In this document: positions 35,480 through 46,194 of the stretch, one piece after another
How positions within the stretch are numbered: the stretch's first letter is position 1
How the letters are laid out: each line of letters opens with the position of its first letter
Position numbers and translations under genes: made by a program
Origin: Isoetes taiwanensis
Taxonomy: Eukaryota > Streptophyta > Lycopodiopsida > Isoetales > Isoetaceae
Length of the DNA stretch: 64,000 bases
Direction of reading: 5' to 3'
Assembly: GCA_021234155.1 (NCBI GenBank)
Contig: JAJEKV010000046.1
Span: forward strand, 5,461,012 to 5,525,011
Notes under the pieces: model-generated
Seen by the model: the letters and a program-made list of their open reading frames with translations, nothing else
What the model was told of the DNA's origin: nothing
Database searches by the model: none

Positions 35480-37269
35480 ATTGTGATTAAATGATATCCC
35501 AAGATGGCTCTTATTGTGGCAAAATGACATTCCATGATGTAAAGAATAGCTCTGATGATCCGCAAGTATAGGCTTGAGAACATTATTAAAATGCATGTTG
35601 CATAAGGATCTTTTATAGAACAAAGATGTCTAATGAATATCATTATGGTTTCTAGACCTTATGGTTGAGAGCTTTGGTGTAAGAATAATGTTATATTCGC
35701 ACAAGTTCAAAGGTTCAAATCTGTATAAGAACAACTAGTTCAAAAAGTTAAAATTTGTTCTTTATAAGCGGCTGATAACGGAGGTTGTTATCAGCCTGTT
35801 ATCTTTTGGCAGTATAGGGTTTCATTTTGCGGCCATGGCCTGGATTGCGGCCAATACAGATGTAGTGCCGCTTCCATCTGCAAACCGATGGCTCCATCCT
35901 TTTAGCCTGTTCGAAAAGGAAAGGTGTTGATTTTCTGTATGATTTAGAAGCATGGACTCATAGCAGTATATCATTCAGCCATTCTTCAGCTTCTAGTAAC
36001 AAAGACATGCTTTTAGAATTCGTCTGCAGCATATTAGAGAAGCCAACTTGCGTCTTCATTTGATACATGAACACAAATGATGGAGCAGACGATGGCATGA
36101 TCAGATTTTGTGCATTTCTCATGGGATTTGTTCAACCTCAGCAATGGAGCTGCAAATAATCACATGGAGCACCCGCCATATCAGGTTTTTCATGTTTGAT
36201 ATAAGAAGATTATTATTCTAAAATGCTCTCTTGGAGCAAATCAATAGACATCTATTATGAAAATATGCTGAATAGTGACATTCTAGATTCTGTCTTATCC
36301 ATTCTGGAATGGCCAAAAAACGGTTTTTTTATGTATTCTAAACATATTGGGCAGGATTAGCCATGTTGGAAATATTTTTAGAATATGTAAAGCATGTTAT
36401 TTTCCATAATCTGCATGTTTTTTGTAAAAAACCATGTATGTGTGATCAGGTTGGACTGGTGTTTGTTTTGAACAAAGATACTTTATGTACCTGTTAACAT
36501 TGCAATAGTCAAACAAAATTTCATGAGAAATGCATTATCATATGAAATGCATTGTCTAATCTGTAACATTTCTTAGACCCTTGTGGTCTTCCTCATTGAT
36601 ATTTTTATAATATCTTTTAGGTGAAGGGCGAAAAGCCATGAAGTCTTACTGCTTACCTGTCATCCCTTGTCCAGTTACCGAGTTTATTGCTAACTTTGGC
36701 ATGTTTGGGTGCAGGTAACCAAGACTTCATCTCTTAGAAGTATTATTTCAAAATTGATGACTTGAAGATACGATTATAGATAATCACTCTTATACTTTGT
36801 GGGGGAATTACATATTGGTGAGATCCTTCCTGTTTGGTTTATACATATATAAAAGGCATTCGGTTGAAGTAAAACTTGGACACATGTTTAAACGATTAGC
36901 CTGCATAGTTTTAGGTTGATGCTTGAATGATAAGCCTGCATGGTTTGTGGGCTAATGATGTACTTGCGAAGAAATAGCTTAAAACATGTATTGACCTGTA
37001 TGAACAGGCACAGTTCTGTAAAAACATACTAAAGGTCTTTATTAAATTTATTATTTTGGTCTTTTAATTCATAAAAGAGTCATTTTTGCTGTTCAAGGCT
37101 TATAAGATTAGGCTAGTTTTGTATGCCTTGATAAGTATCATGGACCATGGATGTGGAGTACCATCTTGGATTAGCCTAGTCCATGTATGGCTGGATAAGT
37201 CAACCAAGGGATTGACCGAGGTAGATGGTCATGCTAGTATGGCTTTTGTCTGAAGCTAGTTTGGGCGGG

Positions 37270-37270
<1 letters not shown>
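35480..37270. repeat. 1.8-kb dispersed repeat, copy B
   Basis: Direct repeat of 30740-32536, about 4.74 kb downstream. The right edge is followed by about 27 T (37269-37295). The sequence differs from copy A mainly at clustered small indels in the first kilobase. Confidence 0.9.
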
Positions 37271-37300
<30 letters not shown>

Positions 37301-39582
37301 CTTGTGATTTGAGCAAGCAAATGAAGTTTGGAAGCACGTACAAGGTTCTTCTCCAGCTTACAGGAGTTCTTCCCCTATTTCTTATTTTTTTTCCTCTGTT
37401 TCCTCAAATGGAAGCAGACAAGCGTTCGTTCTGAGCTGATCTGGCATTAAAAGAAAAAAACAAATGCCTGAATCCACCTCCAAGAGTTATCCATTCCGAT
37501 GGCTCAGTATCTAGCAAAGAATAAGGCGGCGATCCTGGAAAAATAGAGGATTCTGGCAGAGCAGAAAAGGAAAACAGAGCAAAACAATCTGCCTAGCGAA
37601 TCATGCAGCTGAACAGCAAATAAAAAAAATGGCAGGAGGAGCTGTGGCTTCGAACTTGCTGCTCTGTGCACTTCTTATTTGGACCTAGAAGCTGCCACAG
37701 CCAGAGCTTAAAGAAGCCATAGCTCAAAGACTCCATAACGAAGCTTGAAGACGCCATAGCTGCATCGAAGCAAGAAAGAATCGAGGCTGTAGAAAAGAAA
37801 AATTACTTCTTGGCAGTGTTATGGCGGCGCCGCTTAAGCTTCTTATTAGATTACTAAAAAGGAACAACTCGTATAATTACCAGGAATTCTCCCTACCTGG
37901 GGTTTACGTATACAGGAATGGCAATCTACTTGCCATTCTTGTAATGTGGAAACACTTAGTAAGCATTCTGCCAGGAGTGAAAACAGTCGGAATGCTGGGT
38001 AAATGATCTGGAATGCTAGGTAAATGCTTCCGAATGCTGGTAAATAAGCCGGAATGCAGGGTAAAATGCTGCAATAGAAGCTCGAAGCTGCCGGAGTAGA
38101 AGCTCATCGCAGCAAATTTTTTTCTGTTAAGTTTCTTGATTTTTCTGTTAAGTTTCTTGATTTGAAACAGTGCCACGTCGCATGATACTAGTGGTGGACA
38201 CGGCACAATGTTTTTTACCATGTGATAACTTTTATATCACGTGCATTTTGGTTTTGGTAAGATGGAAGTGATCCATTTTTGAAATGTAACTCTTCTTTTC
38301 TATAATACCAACATGAAAGACAGAAAAAAATCGAAGTCCACATATGTATTTTTCTTGTTCATTAAGTTTACCCAATCCGTTTGGTATTGCGGGAGGGCCT
38401 TCTCGCAATGGTTAGGACTATGATTCTTGATGCGTATTGTATGAAAAAGGGTATATTTTGGCATGTTTGAGCAGCTTGTTATTATTTAGTGGTCACGTAT
38501 TTTGGGTTGTTATGGATGTTTTCTTTTTGCTATTGTTAGGAAGAAGGAAATGCGTGAGTCTAATTTCTAGGACGTGGATAAGTCTTCACGCCACTGTCTA
38601 TTTTTAGTGCAGAGCAGGGGCGAATTTTGAAGAGCATGGGCGACGGCTTGGGCTTCATTCTTTGTATCTGTGTTCAGACTGCCGGTTCTTGGAGCCGAAT
38701 AGGAAAGATGCAGCTCCGGAAGTCATGTATGCAATGCATTGGTAGGCATCAAAGGCCGAAATGTACAGAGTAGGGTGACCGATTTGAATCCAGATGAAAC
38801 AGAGCAAAGCTTCTTGGTTTTGAATAGGGATTGCAAAGCTTCTTGTGGTGAGGCAGGGATTGTGGAGAGTAGCGTAGATTGTTTAATAGGGCAGCCGTGG
38901 TTGTAGAGGAGGCAGCAAATACCTGAAATCGGAGGCGCCCAAGAAGATCTGATATTTTGAATGCCACCAGATTGAGATAGATTTGCCGAAATAGAGAGAT
39001 TTCCTTTCATTCAGTGGCTTGGAGTCACCGAATCCTATTCTTTTCTGATGCAGGGACAATTTTAGTAATGTTGAGTGGTTCTAAAATCGGCCTTGAACAT
39101 CCCACCAAGCTCCAGACGCTGGCTATGGGAGTGATTATGTTTTGTCAAAATTCTTTAAAACTACTCTGGTTATGATTGATTGCTGGAGGCAGAGGATTCA
39201 GCGATCCAGCAGCAGCCTTGTTGAACAGAGGCTTCATTCTGACTATTGGTTATTGGGTGTTCGAAGAATAGGAATTGTGTATTGTAATCTGTTGTATTAG
39301 AATGTGAATATCTGTTGTAATTGAGTTTACCCAATTTCTGTTGTAACTATCTGAGTTATTGTGAAACAGCAATGTAAATCTGAGAGAGCAATATGAATAT
39401 AGTTTTTGTCCACTGCAATTCCGCTTCACATAACGCCAATGGTCATGTGTTTTAATTCTGCACCTTTGAAATTTGTATGGGTTGCGGCCTGCAAAAAAAC
39501 AGAGGGCCCTTCATCTGACATAAAAGGAGGAATATTCCTCCCATGAAGGCCCAATTGAAAAATGAAAACATCCCATAAAGAT
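37271..39582. other. Intergenic upstream of the lipase
   Basis: No supported gene. 37960-38080 carries about five degenerate GGAATGCTGGGTAAATG units. TTTTTCTGTTAAGTTTCTTGA is repeated at about 38119-38162. 38325-38362 matches sequence before the lipase derivative at 29130, so the lipase locus homology starts here. Confidence 0.5.
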
Positions 39583-39606
39583 AGTGGGGACGGAAGAGTT
39601 TTATTA

Positions 39607-40415
39607 ATGGCGCTTCCCTGCTTGGATCGCTGCTCTGTGTTGCAGGGAAGGCCCTTTCTGCTCCACATTCAGCATGGAATTTCATCACACATTTGGATCA
39701 ACAAGAAGCTTTGGCCTTCCAACAAATCGTATCCCCTTTGGTGGACATGTCTGCAAATGCCTACACACACCCACGTCTTCAAAACATCTCCGGCTGGAGC
39801 CTGGCCACTAAACTCCCTCCGCTTGCTCCCCCTCATGGCGGAGCCCATGCTCTTGTATATCTTCATGATTTTAGTGAGCGAATGGTTGTCGCGTTTCGAG
39901 GCACCGCTAACTTTACTTCAGAAGACGGAATGGCTGATCTTTGCGCAGATCAGAACATGTTCGGTCAATTATTTCCAGGTATTCCCTCTGCACCCTCTAG
40001 CATATGCTCCATGTTTGCCAATGAAACCCTAGATTATTATTCCCAGGCAGTGAAATATACAGAGCAGGCTTTGGCAGCCTATCCTTGCAGATCTTTGTTG
40101 CTCACAGGTCATAGTTTGGGTGCTGGACTGGCCCTTTTAGTTTGTGCGAATTTTTCTGAGAAATTAGTACTCCCTGTTGTTGGATTCGGAGCCCCTGGTT
40201 TATCAGAGTTATTTAAAAGATGGAATTTGGAACTTAAGGCTGCTAAAGAGCATATGGTCTTTGTAATAGGGGATGAATGGGATGTAGTCATGAGATATGC
40301 TTGGAACAGTCAGGGCACAAGCTTAGCGAATGTATCATCTACATGCTATGAGATAGTAAGAAAATCATCATTTTTAGGGAGTTTCAAATCTTTGATGCTG
40401 CCAAAAGATTGGTAG
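39607..40415 (+). pseudogene. Class-3-lipase-like gene with frameshifted signal peptide
   Basis: The main frame encodes a lipase_3-like alpha/beta hydrolase: WNFITHLDQQEALAFQQIV, VVAFRGTAN (the oxyanion-type RGT motif), TGHSLGAGLALLV with the nucleophile elbow GHSLG (about 40107-40121, catalytic Ser), VGFGAPG, and FVIGDEWDVV as the likely acid region. It ends LMLPKDW at 40415. The expected C-terminal catalytic His is not evident. Upstream the same frame reads LLGSLLCVAGKALSA, a secretion signal core, but the only suitable ATG (39607) is out of frame. The derivative at 29238 has four more bases there and reads through as MALILLLGSLLCVVGKAL. Hence the gene is frameshifted or contains a 4-base assembly error. 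If the error is artefactual, the product would be a secreted lipase of about 265 residues. Confidence 0.7.
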
Positions 40416-40623
40416 TGCACAATGGCTTTAGTCAGCATGTCTGCAACCACAAGAAACAAATATAGTGCAGAAACAAATATAGTGCAAGAGGGCAGCCGTG
40501 CAAAACTCCACATATTGGAAGCAACATGAACCTAGAAGAACTAAATCTAGCAACTATATTAGGAAATGGAGAATATAGTGGAACAATAGGTGGTGGAACT
40601 TGAGCTGTTATGTTACAGTAGAA

Positions 40624-40690
40624 ACATTAGACATAGGATACATTGCAAGTAGAAGACATTAGACATAGGATGCATTGCAAGTAGAAGACA
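40624..40690. repeat. 32-bp tandem duplication
   Basis: ACATTAGACATAGGATRCAT followed by TGCAAGTAGAAG occurs twice head-to-tail, with one base difference. Confidence 0.85.
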
Positions 40691-40833
40691 AGAAAATGGA
40701 ACTAGAGACAATGGAAGAAGAAAATGTTAAGAGGGGAGAAATATAATAACTTGTAGTCACAGGGTAAGGGGAAAATGGGATGTCTAAAACATTTGAAAGT
40801 AAAGAGGGATTTAAAGTAAAATTTCTATAATTA

Positions 40834-41149
40834 ATGGGTTTTTCCATGTCTAAAGGAAAAATGAGGGACATCATAATAAGTCAGTGGTATCAGAACCAGT
40901 CAGATTTTCCCAAACAATTGGCATTAACATATCTCAATAGTGCTGAAGTTTCTGAAGGAGACATTGGGTTTCAACTTTTTATGCAAGCTCTCAAGGTAGA
41001 CAAACTATGGGATTTGGTTGATCCAACCAAGACAAAGGTGACATTGCTCAAGGTGATGGTGAAAGCGGAAGCGTTGGATCCGAGGAGACTACGGAAGAAA
41101 TGGTCCTGGATGAACACTAAGTCTTATTTTCAAGGACCAAGTGTTATGC
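40834..41149 (+). other. Open frame of unknown origin before a Copia scrap
   Basis: ATG 40834 opens a frame that runs to 41175 and encodes a Lys/Gln-rich polypeptide (MRDIIISQWYQNQSDF, EALDPRRLRKKWSW) with no motif I recognise. Its position before an integrase fragment suggests retroelement debris. Coding status is doubtful. Confidence 0.3.
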
Positions 41150-41331
41150 ATTTAAATTGTATGTTGCGGAAATAGAAATAGAAAGGGAGACATCATTGCA
41201 AGTTAGATGTTTAAGGTCTGACCTTGGTGGAGAATATAGGGCATCAGAGTCTTGCAGATATTGTCAGACATGCGGGATGCTTAGACAATTTATTTGCAGA
41301 TACACGCCACAGGAAAAAAGGGTAGCAGAAT
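41150..41331 (+). pseudogene. Copia-type integrase fragment
   Basis: One frame reads FKLYVAEIEIERETSLQVRC, then LRSDLGGEYRASE, RQFICRYTPQEKRVAE and a stop. This matches the Ty1/Copia integrase core with the second catalytic Asp in LRSD-x-GGEY and the terminal TPQ-x4-AER region. It is about 60 residues long with no LTRs nearby, so it is a relic. Confidence 0.8.
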
Positions 41332-43010
41332 GAAAAATCGCATCTGATCTGGGCCTCATTTCTTTATCTTGTCTCATCGAATATGTTGGGATGCTAATAT
41401 TTCACATGGTCTGTGATGGTTTTTGTAACTATTGAGGAGGGAAGTTGGACCTCACTTGCCCAATTTAAAAGCCATGTCCTCCCCATGAATGTTCCCAAAG
41501 CACGTTGCAATGTTTTTGGAACTTGAATGTTCAGTCCTTAATATCTGGAATCATCGTAGATTTTGGGATTTGATCTCTCCCATGTTCCTAGGAGAGAAAG
41601 ATTAGCCTGTTACTGAGCTGAGCTCATTAGTTTTGCTGGCAATCTGCTTAGAAAATGTAACTCTGAACAAATTTGAGCTGTTTGCAATTTCCAATTCATT
41701 TCTGGACAAGGTGATCAATTCAACAAAATCTCAAATAGCAAAATCCAATTTCTAGTTCATTTAACCTTAGCTAATTTGTATTACAAGCATTACAAGGTGT
41801 AATTCTTGGATGTTTTTTCCCATTGTACCATGTAACGTAATTGGCAATTTATAAACCAATATATCATGGAGCATCAACGATGCATATCTGTTGGCAGAAT
41901 ACCATGCCTGGAAGTTCAATTGTCGTTGCTCTTAAAATGGACAAATGGTATTCAAATTTGCAAAAGTAACGAATGTGCATAGCTGAAGAAATGGAAGTTG
42001 CAGAGTACTGAGTGCTTTTGGTACTGGAAAATACGTGTCTTAAAATGACCCAGAGGTCATTCAACATATGGGGACATGGGGACTAAGAAGGAAAAAATAA
42101 GTGACTTTGAGTATGAAAATATTCGAGGAGCAGAAGTCCAAAGAAATTTCAAGTGGCAATTATGTAAAGGAGAGAAAAGTTGAGAAGTCTACCTTTGGCA
42201 GAAAGGAAAATGCTGAAATATACAGGAAATAATCAAATTATTAATGGCTTAAGATTTTTTGTCATTAGAAGTCGGAAGTCGTGTCTACATCATGCCCCTT
42301 TAAATGTTAGATGTTGGAAATCGTGTACATGATCATGCCTTTAAATGCTAGAAGTATGTTTTGAGATAGAACTCCAATTTATCCAATTTTTAGGAGTCCG
42401 TCAGTCAATCTCAGACAGACAAAAATGAATTTATAGTGGTGGTTAGATGTCCTCCTCAATCTTTGTTTATAGAGGATAGGCAAAATATCTCCGGCGAGCA
42501 AAACAGGGCCCCTCTCCGGCGATGGCGATGGTTGCATGTGAACCCAGATAGGCGCTATTATGCTGTGAGACTTAATGATATCCTGCCACGTTCCATATCT
42601 TCAGTCCAGGAATCATGTCTGAGCTTTTTGCTGGTGGATTTTTACTGTTTCTGGAGCAATGTGCCCGGAATCAGGGGCCGGACTCACGCTCAGATTTCTG
42701 TATATAGAAGGCAGCTAATATTCCAAACGAATCCCCACGAGAACAGACAGAACATTGAAGATTTTAGAATGATCATAGCATATAAAATATGCAGCGCCTC
42801 AATGGTACCAATTTCCTGTTCATACTATTTTCTTCAAATTCCATAAATTACTCAACAACTTAGAGCTATGAAACGGCAACAAGCTTCATTGCATCAGATA
42901 CTAAACGCCATTTATACAAACGGAATTAAGGCATAAGGCAACGCATGCTTCCCATATATTACAAATCATAAATACAAACATATATGGGTAAATTGTACAA
43001 GAAAATACCT
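41332..43010. other. Intergenic; one unassigned frame
   Basis: The frame at 42436-42846 (+) encodes 136 residues with RRWRWLHVNPDRRYYAVRL but has no recognisable domain, and I do not call it a gene. GTCGGAAGTCGTGTCTACAT and GTTGGAAATCGTGTACATGA form a short imperfect repeat near 42270-42330. Confidence 0.35.
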
Positions 43011-43019
43011 CAAGAAAGC

Positions 43020-43322
43020 TTAATATCTACCTTCTGCGACCAATTGGCGCAGATAAATCATGTAAAGGCGCTGCAATTCAAGGTAATCAGCGTCGGAGCA
43101 ACCAACCAAAGCCCGGTCAATTCTATTCACTTTTGGAGTAGACAAAGTGCCGATAGATGCATTTTTCAGACTGCTAAAAAGCCTCCGTAAAAAAGAGCTT
43201 AGTTTGAACAAAATAACCACGCTTTTCTTCTTCTTCACAGAGAATTGGAGCGGTTTACTACGGCGAGGAAGGCCCTGTTTCTCGAGCTTGTGATACCTAT
43301 GCATCGCGCCTAATCCGGCCAT
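43020..43322 (-). CDS. Small basic plant protein, paralogue of 13638-14066
   Basis: Intronless, 100 residues, start ATG 43322 (MAGLGAMHRYHKLEKQG). The start is fixed by a TATA box about 50 bp upstream; the same frame is open further 5' but that lies in the promoter. The N-terminal part has RYHKLEKQGLPRRSKPLQF and KKKKS, followed by SSFLRRLFSSLKNAS, VNRIDRALVG and YLELQRLYMIYLRQLVAEGR. It shares with the 13.6 kb gene the motifs Y-x-KL-x-K-x-G-x-P-x-RR, LQ, a Leu-rich basic middle and the closing Y-x2-YLRQ/YLQR...EGR. The family and function are not recognised. No membrane or secretion signal is seen. It appears intact. Confidence 0.75.
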   Translation of the reverse strand: MAGLGAMHRYHKLEKQGLPRRSKPLQFSVKKKKSVVILFKLSSFLRRLFSSLKNASIGTLSTPKVNRIDRALVGCSDADYLELQRLYMIYLRQLVAEGRY

Positions 43323-43370
43323 ATTTTGGAACGAACCTTTGAGCGCTGACACTAGGGCTGGAGGCGCTCT

Positions 43371-43378
43371 TTTATATA
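43371..43378 (-). promoter_or_regulatory. TATA box of the 43322 gene
   Basis: TATATAAA on the minus strand lies about 50 bp from the ATG, implying a short 5' UTR of 20-25 bases. ACGT (CACGTATATAAA) directly precedes it. Confidence 0.6.
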
Positions 43379-44632
43379 CGTGGATTTCTTTTTGACCCCT
43401 TCTAGATTCCACTCGCGTTTGGGTGGGTGTTCTCCATCGCTTCGCTGTAAATGTGGGACTACGATATAGCCAGCCTTAAATGGCAAAACATTAGATTGTT
43501 GAGTCCAAAAAATGCCTTGTATTTTTTTTTTTTGGCGTCGCTATAACATGTGAAAGACACGGATATACTATAGATATTCCTGTTGCTATACATGACACAT
43601 ACAACGCTCCAGAAAAAAGAAAACGCTCTGGGTGCTTGTGATGAGACATTTTTTATTTTCCAATCGAAAGCTACTAAGTGGCATGACCTAAGGTCAGGCG
43701 CAATGTTGGGCAAAGTTCGGGGAACACTATAAATCAACTTGAAATTGAAAACAAGTCGATATTGCAGAAATTTTCCTGGCAAGTTTCCTTATGGTTTTCT
43801 ATCAGTCATGAAATGTTCCAGCTTTAAACAAAAGATATCTTGGCCAAAGTAGCTATAGGAATCTTTCTGATGGGACATAAAAAGTTTGTCCAACACTGGT
43901 CACAGGTTCAACGTCTCGTTCTGAAAGTGGCCTTGACCATTGTAAAGCTAGTGGGAAAGGACTCATTTCACCCCATGTAAGTGATCTGGGCATGTGTCTC
44001 ATAAGTTTTGACTTCTTATGGACATTAAAAACTCTATCTATCTCGTATGTTAAATAATCTTTTTGTCGCGGCTATTCTTTCCACTGACGAATTTGGTTGA
44101 TGTCATGGTAGAGAATATGACCTTGCATCTTGCCAAACCCTAGTTACCCCTGCAAAATCTTGTTGTGCCGAATGGCGCTCTCAGATTTTTCAACAACAGG
44201 GCCAAGTTTTGCAGACAGTTGAAGTGGGTGAAAAATGGCATTTCATCTTCCCTTCCACATTACATCACGTATACTAATATCTAAATGATGAGTTTTCAAG
44301 TAGAGCATGCTCCTAACTACCGTGACCTTGATATTAAATTGCATTGCAACATGTCCTTTGTCTGAAGAGAAAATATTATAATTGCGGTAAAGAATTGCTA
44401 GAATTTTCCCACTAGCATCACATGTCCCATCTATTTAGAATTCTCATATATAAAGTGAGCAACCTATCAATATCTTTAATAAAAGATTGAGAATGTAAAT
44501 GAAGATGATGCTCTTTTTGTTTGTCATTGAGTTGATTGTGAACTTGCTTGGAAGCCCTATACTTACTCCTAGATATTTAGGCATTATGTTGATAAATCTC
44601 TTATATTATATTGTTATCATGTACATCATGCA
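43379..44632. other. Intergenic, no gene seen
   Basis: The frame at 43459-43782 (-) is Ser/Phe-rich without motifs. 44005-44045 (TTATGGACATTAAAAACTC followed by TATCTATCTC) may be a very eroded LINE tail. Confidence 0.4.
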
Positions 44633-45002
44633 ACAAACCCTAGATTGCCACGTCATCAAATCCTAGATTGTAAGTTATCATGTATGTCATGCATCAAACC
44701 TTAGATTGCCACGTCATTTAAAGTGACACATCATCAAACCCTAGATTGTGTGTGCCACATCATCAAACCCTAGATTGTGCATCATGTATGTCATGCATCA
44801 AACCCTAGATTGCCACGTCATCTACAGTGCCACGTCCTCAAACCCTAGATTGTGTATGCCATATCGTCAAACCCTAGATTGTGTCATGTGGCATTTACAA
44901 TCTAGGGTTTGATGATGCGGCATGCACGACCTAAGGTTTGATGATGTGACACGCAAAATGCCATGTTGCATAATCTATAGTTTGATGACGTGGCATGTTG
45001 CC
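44633..45002. repeat. Direct then inverted array of AAACCCTAGATTG units
   Basis: About eight units of CATCAAACCCTAGATTG with spacers such as CCACGTCAT and TGTATGCCACAT run to about 44885. From about 44896, three units are reversed (CAATCTAGGGTTTGATGATG, then degenerate versions). The whole can fold into a long hairpin. AAACCCTA resembles the plant telomere unit but the period is about 25-40 bp, so it is not telomeric. Confidence 0.85.
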
Positions 45003-45299
45003 TCCTTGTACATGATCCATGGGTTATCGTTATTTTCTCCCTCTCTCTTTTTTGGGTTGCCTGAAGGGCAAACTTTGGGAGGTGGGCTGATAAAATATTA
45101 TTTTTGTACTGTGAATAGAATACAACTCTAACTGGTTTCAGGTAAACAATTTTATCCCTTTGCTCATTTGCAAGTTTGAAATCCTTCATTTGTTCTTGTT
45201 GGCAGGTAGGAAGAGAAATATTAGACTTAAAACTTTTGTGTCCTTAGGGATCATTATTGTCTTCATTTCAGTAATAGAAAACAAGGTATTTCTATTGCC

Positions 45300-45826
45300 A
45301 TGGATGCTGCATTACACCTATTGCAGGGATTCGAGAAAAGAAAAGATCTTCAGAGTGTTAAATGGGTGCAAACTTTTATTGGCACTAGTGACCATCTCAG
45401 TCGTCTATTTTTCCAACATGGACACTTGGTTGAAGTATTTAATAGATTGCTAAAGCAAGTGCATGTACATGGTCTTCTGTAGCGTGAACAACTCTTGAAT
45501 TATACTACAGAATGAAATTGTCAGGTGTGAAAGCTAATAGACATTTTATATTGCCATCTTAAATTCATGGCAATAACTTCAGCCCTCGTTGATGAAAGAC
45601 TTCTACATGAAGAGATTATTTAGCAAGAAATTCATTCAGATGTTGCTATTAGCAATCCTCTTATTGACTTAAATGTGGAGACAAGTGTTATATCCTTGGG
45701 AATACTCTTCTAAAGTTATATGCAGAATTGGAACATACACATGGCTATAAAGGTGTTTGAGAAGTTGCAGATGGAAGGTGTTCTGCAAGCATGCACTAGC
45801 ACAAAAGCAATCAACATGGTATGTTC
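45300..45826 (+). pseudogene. PPR-protein pseudogene, 5' part
   Basis: From ATG 45300: MDAALHLLQGFEKRKDLQSV, then KWVQTFIGTSDHL and HGHLVEVFNRLLKQ, typical of the first repeats of plant PLS-type PPR proteins (organellar RNA binding). Stops and shifts follow, but later pieces fit: HSDVAISNPLIDL about 45620-45670 and MAIKVFEKLQMEGVLQACTS, then TKAINM about 45740-45818. The sequence breaks off at GTATGTTCATTGA and resumes at 54474. Confidence 0.65.
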
Positions 45827-46194
45827 ATTGATAGCATCGATCCGACGGTGCTTCGATCGGCTCCCGAAACTAAGTTGAGCCGCCAACTGGGTTCGCCCAA
45901 GCGAACCCCAAAAATTCGCCCAGGCGAACCCGTCGGATTCGCCAGGCCCGAACCCAAATGGCGTGGCGGGGCGCCGACGGGATACTGCGTGGCGTTGCTA
46001 CCGGGTTAAGCCCTGCGAATCCCAAACCCCGTTACTCGACATATGGCGGATCTATCTTTAAGATGGCGGTCTGTGATTTGTCGCCACGGGTTTAGCCAGC
46101 CCACCCAGCGGGAACCACCGCAAGCGTCTTGCGTAATGGCGAGCATTATGGCGAGCATTGATTGTGCCCGTTCGCCAGGCGAACCCACCGACGA

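Noticed and set aside
38723-39010. Minus-strand 95-residue gene
   Set aside because: Two overlapping frames of similar length without motifs; no conservation signal.
42436-42846. Protein-coding gene of 136 residues
   Set aside because: No domain, no promoter or intron support, and no related sequence in the window.
44633-45002. Interstitial telomere (AAACCCT)n
   Set aside because: The AAACCCTA words are separated by 20-30 unrelated bases and never run in tandem.
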